Source of the DNA: Phoronis australis
Lineage: Eukaryota; Phoronida; Phoronidae
DNA length: 54,952 nucleotides
NCBI GenBank assembly: GCA_002633005.1
Contig: NMRA01000820.1
Coordinates: forward strand, 1-54,952
Reading direction: 5' to 3'
Shown here: piece after piece, positions 12,656 to 22,771 of the stretch
Layout of the letters: the number at the start of each line of letters is the position of its first letter
Position numbering within the stretch: the stretch's first letter is position 1
Made by a program: the position numbers and the translations under genes
The notes under the pieces: model-generated
What the model saw: the letters and a program-made list of their open reading frames with translations, nothing else
Database searches by the model: none
Told to the model about the DNA's origin: nothing

Positions 12656-15600
12656 GGTCAATGCGGAGAGACTTATTCCCAAGGCAAGACCGGCCACGAT
12701 GTCGCTCAAGAAATGGACGTTGTCCGAAAGTCTTGTTACTGTGCTGTACAACGAAAAGGCAAGGGCCCCGCTCTGGATGGTAATTCTCAGGAATGAACTG
12801 CCTTTCCACGTCATTTTAGCTTGCAGGAAAAACTGCAAAGCATTTGTCGTTACGTTTACAAATGAACGACCGTTTTTAAGCGCTTACGTTACGATAAGGG
12901 AAGATTCTGTATACTTTAAGCATAGAGAATACGAATCTGCTCTGGACTTACTTGAGAAAAATTGACAACCTTTCGTCTGCCACTGTTGACTTTATCAAAC
13001 CATTGCGACATCTCGACAAGAATGAGACAAACGGCGGTAAAACATCACTGAGTAGTGGCGGACGAAACGCCGCCAATTTTTCTCAAGTATATTTAGTACT
13101 GACTCATAGGGCCTAATTGTTCACTATAATCTAATAGGATCGTACAAGTAAACCCAACCGTATTCCGTCGAGAAGCGAGCTTTTGACTTTGATCATTTGC
13201 TGCTGAAAAATTGGCCTCAACTTGTTCCTTATTCGGATAAGTGATGTCTGGGTTTGCAAAGAGGTCACTTGGTTATTGCCCGAAATCATGCGTCGCGGAA
13301 AAATGCGAAGCCATCATGATGAAGCTTCAGTGATCTCAAGTTATGAAGAAGTGTCAGTTTTGCAGACGAGACCCTGAAACTGTCAACTGGACTAAGGGAC
13401 AATTTTAGACCAATTCTACAATTATTTAACTTTGATTATTGATCTAGTCAACTTCTCACTTGCGTGATTTTGTACGGTCTTGTGAGTCCGCGTAACACAC
13501 ACGGCTAGGCTTTTCCATACAATATGAGGTCACGACCCAATACATTGATTCATGAAAAGTGATTTAAAGGGTAGCCTACAGAAATTTGTCTTACGCTTTA
13601 CTTAACTATTTCTGAACAAATAAAATCTCCCTTGATCAAAAGTGTATATTGAAGTCTCGGAAATGCTGGTTATTGAGATAATTTCTATTGTTCTTAGACT
13701 GGCTAAACCTTTTTTCAGCGAAGTGGGTGCCTAAGTCCAGATTTGGAACCACAGGTCACTGTTACAGCAGCTAGTGATGAAACAGTACCAAATAGGGACT
13801 CGTAACTTTTTACCACATTTGTGTAAACTTGTGAAAACACTGATAGTCCTTTCCTATGCTGTTTTGTTTTCATTACTGCGTTTACATATGGGCTTTGATA
13901 CTCAGTGGGAGTGGTCATGAACTGTACGCTGATTTCCCTCAGTCATCGGCAACGTCTCCCCATTTAGTTTGGTCGGTTGTTAGATAAGTTTTTATGAAAT
14001 GGCATCGAATCAAAGAGGGTCCCGTATTAATATAAAATGACAGAGAAACATAACGTTTGTGAGTAAACAAAGACACAAGCATGCAGAAGATTTATGAAGC
14101 CTAGTCGAGTCCATGTTTGGGACTATTTTGCAACTGACTACTACTACTGGTCTGTAAATTCAAATTCCAGAATCCGGACCCTGGTTCAGGCTATGAGCAG
14201 TAAGAAAACCATACTTACCAGAACGTAAACCGTACAGAAAGATGTAAACGACGCATGGCTGGATGGGAAAGAGGACCTTGAATACAAAAGAGAAAACAAA
14301 AGACATTAGTCACGTATAATACGTGAGCTGTCTTGCATTCTGCAAGTGGTTTGGAAAAAAGTACTAAAACCAAGGGCCTAGTTCTTAAATCTTGTCTATA
14401 GTTTGAAAGGACCAGGCTAATAAAAGAAAAGCTTCGATTAAGAAAACCGACAACTTTAAACATCCAAAATGCAGACAAAATGTTGTTGGCTCGAAGATCA
14501 TGTTACATAGTTACAGGAACTGGAGTATGACTTTCATTGAAGACCCATCTCCCTTTCCGTAACACTAGGGCTTCGCTAAAAAACAAGACTTTGCGAGATT
14601 ACGCGAGATATTACCGTGTATTTTAAATGAGAACAGGTTACTTTGGCTAGATTTTAGCTAGGATCTAGCGTAGGTCCTAGCGCTACTGAACGCATGCCCG
14701 GCGTTTACTTGAGTAATCCGCGGCTTTTATTGGAGTCCACCTTCTGTTAGGAACCTGGCTTCTCTTGGAAGCTTTTACTCTATGCTTGGCGCTTAAAATG
14801 TACAATAGAAGAATTGAAAAGTACCTTCATGTCTCATTGTCTTTGAAATGATCTTCAGCCTTTGCGAGGGTATGTGTGAAAAACGGAACGTGTTCAATTC
14901 ACGCAGCATACTTGAACTCGTACACTACAGTTAATTTCGAAAGAAAAAACTATCAAGAATACCGGTACCGGTAACTGTAATTTGTCACCACCTGTTATTT
15001 ACATGCTCTTAATACAGAAGCAAATCGTGCATCGATTTGGCTCGTCTCCAATGGATTTTCATGCTTGAAAATTGAGCAATTAAAAACACCACACCACAGA
15101 CTCTATTGTCAGACCTGGGCCATCTATGCAGGTCCGGCAACACTCACATCGCGTTGTACAGCACGCCTTCGTCCGCCCCACTTGTACACGTGAAATTTTC
15201 CACGAACTTGTCGCAGTTCAACTCTGAGAAATTTGGTTTGCACACTTCGAAAAAGTTGGGCCGAAGACGGCCGACCATAATTTTTGTCGCCTGGCTTGAG
15301 TTCTGTAGAAGAGATGCCCCGACCATGAACGTGGCAATGTCCTTAAAACACACCCAAACACCTGGGTGTATGCGACAACAGCACAACTCGTAGTCTCGGA
15401 GAAACTCGCTTCGGCTGCTTCGCGACACGCTTAGAATTATGTCGGTGAGTAAAATCTGGAATAAAAAGTTTAGAAAAACTGCGATGAATTTGTTCAAACA
15501 CCTGTAGGAAATAAACACACGAAATGTGTGTTGTGTAGAAAGATGTTACAACAAACTGCGTTGTCCAGATAATGAATGCAAGCTGCGCATTTCCTGTATT

Positions 15601-17760
15601 AAACAAAATTATTTAATACGATAAAGTCGATGATGTTGGTGCTTTTGTTACTCCTTCTGCTAATGACGATACCGCATCGGCTAATTATACAAATGACGAA
15701 AATGACCAGAACCATAACCATAGTGATGATGAGATAAAGCTGCTGATGGTGGTGGTGGTGATGATGGAGACCGGAAATGATGGCGGCGAGAGATACTTTA
15801 ACGTTGACGATGTTGAAGAAAAAATGGCTTATGCAAACATGATGATATTTGTAATGACCATCATGACGATAACGGGAATGACTGATTCATCAATAACGGA
15901 ATGTTTAACATGACATCATTTTGACGTCATCATGACGTTTTGGACCCAATGTGACGGCATGTCTATTCTTAATTCCGGGTCCAAAATGCGTCATCTATTA
16001 CCATGACACGCTATCACTAAACAGCTGAATAGTTATATGCCATATACGTACACAGAGAAGTCGTACTTACAACAACATAGACAATAGCTATTGAGATCAC
16101 CGACATAGCAGCCATTGATACGGTATCTTCCTTCAAAGGATACATGAGGTTCTGATCGTTGCAGAAAAACCCAGATGGGTATGGCTTCGGCTCAATAAAC
16201 ATGTAAACGTAGGGTATTTGCACTGAAATAAAGCAAGTGAAGGCATCCAGATTGGCTAGTTATTCCGTCGATTTTGGCCTCATTCTGCAGTTTATAACAT
16301 AGTCAGTATTCAGGCCCCCCAAAAAATTTTCAGGCAACCAACATACGCGTGGGGCGGGGACAGTCGAGAAAAGAAAGACTGCTAAATGCGGATAACAGAG
16401 AAAATTCCAGAGAACATTTAACAACTCTGTATCAGTGCATGGTTTACCTTTTCAGGACCCTGTCCAGGACATTGTTTTTGGGGTCTCCGCTTTCGCAGCA
16501 CAGGTCGTCTAAACGCACTTGAAAATGTGCACGTAATGATTCCTGCATATATTTCGAAAAATGGAAAAAATTTATAAAGCGAAGTTCTTGCGGAGCGTAT
16601 TAATTTATTGGATTTTTTAAAAAATTCAATAAGTCAATTTTGCGACTACAAAACCACATTTTTCTAAACAAACAAAATCTAACTCATTGGAGATCAAATT
16701 GGAAAGGTTAAAGGTTCTCTTTGCACTTCCTTGATGTTTTAGTTTCCAGTAGCTTTGGCAATAAATTTTTGTTCTTCAAAAATGTATCGTTTGCTTGCAT
16801 TTCCCGTGCATGCTACACATACGGCATGCGCGCACCCAGCCTAAAATATAGTGGCTCGATTTTTTTAGGATGAGGACCTTTTACTAAAGTATAAACGGAA
16901 TACGGGGTTCGTTCAGGGCTATGAATTGTGCATACGCCAAATTCCTGCCTTGGTGGACTTTTGTCTCGTTTTTCTTGGGCTTTTTGTTTCTTTGAGGCGG
17001 GCCTTTTTGCCCACTTTTCCATATAGGGGGAGGGTGGTTCGAGCCCCCTCCTGGGTGCGCGCATACGTGGCACACCCAAGTTAAAAATTAGGGGTAACCA
17101 TGCAGTAGGTCTGCGTAGAACCTTAGTTACCCACGGAAACTGAATTTGAAATCCAGACGTTGAAGTGTGCACATTTGTGGGAAACACACTGTATCGTTTC
17201 CCCCGGCTGTGTTTCTTCTAGGGATTCTGAAAGAGCCACAAAGGCTCTCATACCAGGTACCTCGGGACCTCACCTTTCCAGAAAATTACTTCAAAAAATG
17301 GCCATAATAAAATGAAGTTTTCCCCGAAACTGGATCATCGTAAAACAAACCTTGACCTTCAACACAGATCGAGCAGAGGAGTATGTACGAATCCATTATT
17401 AGATCCCAACTTTATAGTTACTTCAGGAAGCCCCCAGCTACCCGTCAGTGCGCTGGCCCTAGACCCATTCTTACTGTCCGTGAAACTTAGTTGGTTCACG
17501 GTTACTCAAATCCTGATGGCTGCATCCCCGGTATTGGACGTGGGGGGGGGGTGTTCGGTACAAATATGGTGACATCCAGGGAAAGGGGTGGTGATAGGAA
17601 GGGGGTAGGTTGGTGAAGTCGGCAAATTGGTTTGTGCCCCCCAATGATTTTTCTTCCTACGGGCCTGCTATCTCATGAAGGCTGTGCCTGGAATAAGATA
17701 CTTACAGAGAAGAAAGCAGAGAATATCGATGAAAAACCTTCGCGTTGGATGTTCATCCAT
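12656..17760 (-). CDS. Phospholipid phosphatase (lipid phosphate phosphatase, PAP2 family), 3' end incomplete
   Basis: Coding exons, 5' to 3': 17706-17760, 16071-16222, 15148-15455, 14219-14276, 12656-12832. All have GT-AG junctions and matching phases (1, 0, 2, 0, 0) and give 250 aa. The start ATG (17758-17760) lies in AACATGG and is followed by RRFFIDILCFLL, the first membrane segment. FFCND, C-terminal to it, matches the family's first extracellular loop. Three phosphatase motifs are present: KIMVGRLRP (K127, R134-P135), PSSH (His179; usually PSGH), and TRLSDNVHFLSD (R225, His231, Asp235; usually SR at the start). The family removes phosphate from lipids such as phosphatidate, lysophosphatidate and sphingosine-1-phosphate at the plasma membrane, with six membrane helices. 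The last exon (end of helix six and tail) is not found. Reading through the strong donor at 12655 would add about 54 residues to a stop near 12491, but that tail does not look like the family. Confidence 0.85.
14558..14690. mobile_element. MITE with GTTACTGAA-type termini, copy B
   Basis: This is a diverged copy of the element at 20651-20764. The shared interior includes GCGAGATATTACCGTGTATT and TTTGGCTAGATTTTAGCTAG. It ends in CGCTACTGAA. It sits in the phosphatase intron between exons 3 and 4 and does not overlap coding sequence. Confidence 0.65.
15640..15990. repeat. Low-complexity GAT/GGT-rich intron stretch
   Basis: This part of the phosphatase intron between exons 2 and 3 is rich in GATGAT and GGTGGT triplets (about 15715-15780). 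A perfect cAMP-response-type palindrome, TGACGTCA, occurs at 15922-15929, followed by CATGACGT. No other structure was recognised. Confidence 0.5.
16828..17062 (-). mobile_element. MITE-like element with GCGCACCCAG termini, copy B
   Basis: This is the reverse-orientation relative of the element at 496-762. It starts GCGCGCACCCAG and ends CTGGGTGCGCGC. It lies in the first intron of the phosphatase gene. The open frames through it are not genes. Confidence 0.65.
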
Positions 17761-18929
17761 GTTAGTGTGCACAAGTGTCACAGACAGTGTGCTTTGATCA
17801 GTGGCCTCGTTAATTTCGATGGACTCTCTGTTATCAGTGCCAAGCCGAGAGTTTCAGAATCGGATGAAAAGATGGACTTTGAGTTCGATAAGGCTGGCTA
17901 ACTTTTCATTTTCTAATACAACGTTGCCGTTGCGATAATGAAGGCTACACAGACCTATATATCTAAAGCTTCTCAGGTCTCCACCTTGCTTCAGTTTGAC
18001 CAATGTATTAACCAGGATTTTGCCAGGGGTTAGACATTCGCACCCCTAAGCTGCCATATGAAATCTGAGAGAATTTTAGGGAGTCCATCCCCCCCTTAAA
18101 TCCGCCACTGGATAATTAGATTATAGTAGACCTACGCAATTGCTAATGAAATCAGGCACATAGTATTCATGTCTCATTGATTTCGGGAAGGCGAATTATT
18201 ATTTGGATCACGCATTCACGGATATTTGTCCAGTTTGTCAAACTTTTTCACGTCGGAGTTGCAGCCAACAGTACAGCAGTAATACTTCGTTGGCATTTGA
18301 AGAACGAATGGATTGATGCAACCTAGAAAAACTTAATGTAAAAAATCAGTCCGCAACAAACAACATGTGAAACTCCACTGAGGCACGAAAACAAGGTAGC
18401 AAATGTGCCCGACGGATGTTTACGGCATTGTAGATAATAGGAAGCGAGATTCGAGTTTCGTTGTGTAATCCGGCAGAGAACTATTTCACTGGTCATCACC
18501 TAATTCTCTCCTCCGCAGCTGCACCCGGTCACCGCACCCCTAAATTTCTTTGCGACTAACATTGAGACTAAGGAGTTCACACGATTTTGGTATAAAAAAA
18601 GTCTTGTTATCTGTAAGTCCTCTTATTTCTTTACTACAATTATTTACTTTATTGCTTTGGAAAGTTTCATGATTGTCGGCAGTGATCCATATGACTGAGC
18701 CTGTCATTTCATTAAAAAAAGACAGGCCATGCTTCTGTCCCCAACACAGGTTCCGCCTTCTATCACTGCAATTTTTGCAAAAATATCACTGTTTGACTTT
18801 ATCGCTGTCATGAGTGCCAGACTTTATCTCAATCATAACAGGGCGTGTTTATTTTCTTATTCTTTGCTTATTATTTAAATATTATCTTCCATTTTGTAAT
18901 TCTGTTTTTGTCTTACTATCTGTTTGTTT

Positions 18930-19005
18930 TTACTGAGGGCCCCCATGGAAAGTAGTGTGAACTGATGGGGCTACCCTCATTGTAAATATTACATTAATAA
19001 ATAAT
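18930..19005 (+). mobile_element. Non-LTR retrotransposon 3' tail, copy 1
   Basis: ACTGAGGGCCCCCATGGAAA, a GGGGCTACCCTCATTGTAAAT block and an AATAAATAA terminus resemble the conserved 3' hairpin and short-repeat end of CR1/L2-like LINEs. A diverged relative is at 21143-21212 on the same strand. No reverse transcriptase remains upstream. Confidence 0.5.
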
Positions 19006-20082
19006 TAAATAATTCACATGACAAAAACTTTTTGTCTGCTGTAGCACGTGCACGCGTCTCCAAAGATGTTGCAAACATCCGTACTATTGATAAGAACTGC
19101 AATTGTGGCTAACGATTCCACTTGTGACAGATATCAATGCTGATTCTTGTTGCGCAATATCACATGAGAAAAAATAGCCAATTACATTTCAGGTGACAAC
19201 TTTCTTTCTTTGTCCGTAAACGGCTTCCATGCTTACGCTGGGAATTTTCGCGGCCTTTTTTACTAAATGGGAAACTTTCACAGCTTTTCTCTATTAAATG
19301 AGCAATTTTTGCAACGTCGAGGGAATTTTGAGTAGTTATCTATACCATCACTGTAGGCTAATGTGGCTAGCACTAGCTCCCATGCATTTGTCTACAATCA
19401 AGAAATTTACTTCATTGGGCAGTTTAACAGGCAAAGGTTAGTTGCCCAATTTAGGTGTCCGTTCACGAGTCCACCATTATACGAAATGCGGGGAAATTTG
19501 CGTAAAAGTTACACACTAGATGTCGCAAATGCTTGCTTATCTCAAGATCACGTGCGTGAACTTATTATTATTTCAAGTTCACTCAAAAATCCAAGTTCAC
19601 GAACAACAGATATATGCGTGATATGCCAAGCGACCAGCAGTGGCGCTGTGCACAACCACTCTGTTTCCGTCGTCTGCTCCAGGGTGGAATGAAGAAAATT
19701 AGGCCTACTTCAGTTTTTGAAAGAAAACATAAGCAAAGTGATGAGGAAGAAACAGAAGATGCTGGTAAGTTGTAAATTTTAATTGAAGCCTTAGGCTTAG
19801 TGACTCACTCAGAAACTCATAATTCTCTCTTGTCAAACATTAAATTTAAGACTGGTTTACAAAGCAATCGCGTGGTTAATGGCAATGCCAACCCGAAATA
19901 TGTATTTGTTTCAGTTGGCAACTTAAGTCGGCTTTAAACTCTGCAACTTTTGCAGCGAACTGGTTGCAGAAAATATAAAGCGTGTATTAGATATTATGAA
20001 AAGAAGCAGGTTTGCGCGCAAAGGCTATGGACCGTGGCGTGAACAAGTTGGTCTCATAGCATGGTTTTAAATTTGGAAGCGT

Positions 20083-20160
20083 GGTGGCTAAGCGCAGTGG
20101 AAGAGCACGAGCGCTCTGACTAATAATAGTATACTACTATAGGTCGTGAGTTCGAGTCCG
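20083..20160 (+). repeat. tRNA-derived (SINE-like) sequence with interrupted arm
   Basis: An A-box-like TGGCTAAGCGCAGTGG is followed about 55 bp later by a B-box-like GAGTTCGAGTCC. Between them a small palindrome, TAGTATACTACTA, interrupts the anticodon region. There is no 3' acceptor strand, only TTTTTTC, which would act as a Pol III terminator. It is best read as the head of a tRNA-derived SINE or a tRNA pseudogene. Confidence 0.4.
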
Positions 20161-20650
20161 TTTTTTCTTTGATAATACTTCAAAAATCAAGGAAAATGTT
20201 TGTTTTCAGAGAGAAAAACAAAATTTTCCCCTAGGCGGGGACCCCTCTCCCGACCTCCCCCCATTCGGCGTTATGCCTATACATACATCTCATTGATTGA
20301 TACCAGTACGGAATTTGTTGATTCATGATTTAGGCCTATAGAATTTAATTTTACACTCTCAATGTTTATGACAGACAAAAGCATGTATCCGTTAAAAACT
20401 ATGATAAAGGTGATCAAGCTTTCTACCTTGTTATCAGCTTGAAAAAAGAATTTACCTTGTTCAGTTAGTGATTGCAGAAAGTAACTGGTTTTGAAACCGC
20501 CCCAACCTTGTGGGAAATTAAAGTTAACCCATCAATACTTAGAGGAAATCTATGGTTAAAACTTTTCTTCAGATCTATCCCATCCATGCGTCAACTATTT
20601 TTTCATGGTGTAACGATTTTGAGAGGAAACACAGGGGTACCTTCTTCCCG

Positions 20651-20764
20651 TTCAGTAACGCTAGGACCTCTCTAAAAAGCAAAACTTCGCAAGATATTGC
20701 CGTGTATTTTAAACGAGAACACGTGACTTTGGCTAGATTTTAGCTAGGTCCCAGCGTTACTGAA
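20651..20764. mobile_element. MITE with TTCAGTAACGCTAGGACC termini, copy A
   Basis: The left end TTCAGTAACGCTAGGACC and the right end GGTCCCAGCGTTACTGAA are inverted repeats with one mismatch over 18 bp, enclosing a 114-bp element. A diverged copy occurs at 14558-14690. It is too short to encode a transposase. No clear target-site duplication is visible. Confidence 0.75.
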
Positions 20765-21142
20765 CGTACACATGGTTCCACCCAATGAGCGAAAGCGGCA
20801 TTTGATTATCACTGGTTACGTTAAGTACACTTGAATAAAATACTATGTGTTAATGTTGTGAGGAAAGTTTTGTATCTAATAGTCAAATGCATCATAGAGG
20901 TTTTCTTCCGTTATGCACCTCGAAAAATGAAAGTCACATTTGTAGAGCAGACCCTTAATTTCAGTCGAAAAGTGTACAATTACCAATTGAAGGATATAAT
21001 TTTGAGACAATTTTCAACCTTCAATTCAATTGAAAAGTGTAATGTTACAACTTGAAAAAGATCCGTGAACCTTTACAGAATATAGCATTAATTGTTGTTT
21101 TGTTACTTTATTGTATTATATTACTGTTTTATATTTTGTTGT

Positions 21143-21212
21143 TGAGGGCCTTCTTGGAAAGCAGTGCTATCACTGAAGAGGCCAGCCTCATTTTAAATAT
21201 CACAATAAAAAT
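21143..21212 (+). mobile_element. Non-LTR retrotransposon 3' tail, copy 2
   Basis: This is a diverged relative of the tail at 18930-19005: GTTGAGGGCCTTCTTGGAAAG followed by GCCAGCCTCATTTTAAATAT and AATAAAAATAAA. It lies about 450 bp beyond the stop of the apolipophorin-like gene on the opposite strand. AATAAA signals for that gene (minus-strand, 21258-21263 and 21107-21112) fall beside or within this repeat. Confidence 0.45.
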
Positions 21213-21654
21213 AAAAAAGGTGGTTAAAAGAAGACAGTACTTTGCAATGATTTTTACTTTATTAATATGAAACATCTTTATAACCATTTTGCATTGTTTT
21301 ACGTTTGATCACAACTGGCAGAGACTAAGTCAACACAAACACAATTCCTACATCCGGGATGGAAACATTAAATTCGGTGGTAAAAATGTGCTACGCAAAG
21401 ATAGTAACAAAACTAACCAACCTATGTGTGCTCCGCTACATCAAACTAACATGGAAAATCATAGAATCTGGACAACACAACACAAACTTTGAAGAAACAA
21501 TCTAGTTCCGGTGATAGAATCTAAGACAACCGCATTGTACTATTGCATATCTTGGACATATCAAATTGAACACAATTAAATCAAAGGTTTTCAGTGAAAA
21601 AAGATTATCCTACAAACATCTGTTTACGGTCAGTGCAGAAATAAAGCCAGACGT

Positions 21655-22771
21655 CTAAGCCCTTGACTTCCTCGACTTCTTCTCCAGTTTGGCGTCCTAA
21701 AATAAGAGATGAGGAAAAGATAATACATGGGGAGTTCATACTAGATGTACTAATTTAAAGCGCCGTCCACACACAGACTTACCCCAGATTTAGTTACTCC
21801 TAGGTTTGGAAACTGTGTGAACTCTATTTAAACTACTTCAACTAATCCCATTTGTGACAAATTACTCCACCTTACCGAGGTAGGGTAACTTGTTCTAGCA
21901 TAACTTGCGTCACTTCTAATAGCTGTGTAGCCACAAACCTTGGGCAAGGCGGAAGTAATTATCAGCTGGGGTTGCATACAGACGAGTTTTCATTTGGGCA
22001 CCATACACAGATTAGGTGTTCATTGTGACGCACAGAGCGACAACTTCGGCCCTAGTTTTCTGATATGTGTGTGTGTGAATGCACCACTTAAAGCGTCGCA
22101 CTAGTGCAAGTTGTTCTTGCGGGGTAGGCTGTTTGTGGACAAGGCCTAATAGTGGTTACTTTTGATACCAATGTTGCTTCAGTCACGTGAACACTGTCTG
22201 AGAATAGCGTGAAATGCCTCCGGCATCAACACGATTAAATCCAAATTTTTTCTCAGAAGCCACCACAGTAGTAGGGTAATTCTGAACTTACAAAGCACAC
22301 AATATGGCTGTCAAATGTGATTCTATTTTGTAGATATTTTCCAAAAAAATCAAGACAAAAAACTTGTCTGGCATGGTTTGTATTGTAAAGAGGTCGAAAA
22401 CAGCATTTTATAAAGATTTGATTGTTTGCAGCAAGCTTATGGAAACTGAACAAATGATAATATTAGCGATTGTTTTTTGTGTGAAATAAGTGGAGAATTC
22501 CTGTTACATACAGTATATTTAAAATATAACACATTGGATCAGGATTACATGGAAAATGGTCGAAACAGCATTTTTAATGTCTTATAAATCATCGCAATAA
22601 TTTGGTTAGATATTTAAATCACATAAGTCGTTGGAACAATTGGTATTAAGTGACATTCATTGGTAAGATATCATATCTGATATGTCAACTTTTACTTACT
22701 GAAACTGAACTCGCACGGGGCTTAGGTATGCTCTCATCTCCACTTTCTTCAATTTTGCTCTTCATGATTTT
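21655..22771 (-). other. C-terminal charged tail, exons 29-30 (residues 4519-4555)
   Basis: Two small exons (22700-22771 and 21655-21696) encode KSKIEESGDESIPKP, then a serine stretch, then LEKKSRKSRA and TAG. Both have good splice sites (donor TCA|GTAAGT, acceptor TTTTAG|GAC). The tail is lysine and serine rich with no recognised domain. It is the least certain part of the model, because such short exons cannot be confirmed without transcripts. Confidence 0.6.

Larger units (their letters stand above)
17761..21654. other. Intergenic stretch between phosphatase and apolipophorin-like gene
   Basis: No confident gene lies here. It contains the retroelement tails, SINE-like sequence and MITE listed separately. 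A possible isolated coding exon on the + strand runs from ATG 19689 to a good donor after 19764 (GCTG|GTAAGT) and encodes an acidic, lysine-rich 25-residue start, but no partner exon was found. The frame at 19363-19692 (109 aa) is unrecognised. Confidence 0.35.

Noticed and set aside
15922-15929. TGACGTCA cAMP-response palindrome in a phosphatase intron
   Set aside because: It is a single 8-bp site in low-complexity intron sequence full of GATGAC triplets, with no supporting context.
16813-17187. 124-aa minus-strand open frame
   Set aside because: It lies across the GCGCACCCAG MITE copy, and its reading frame is shared only with that repeat.
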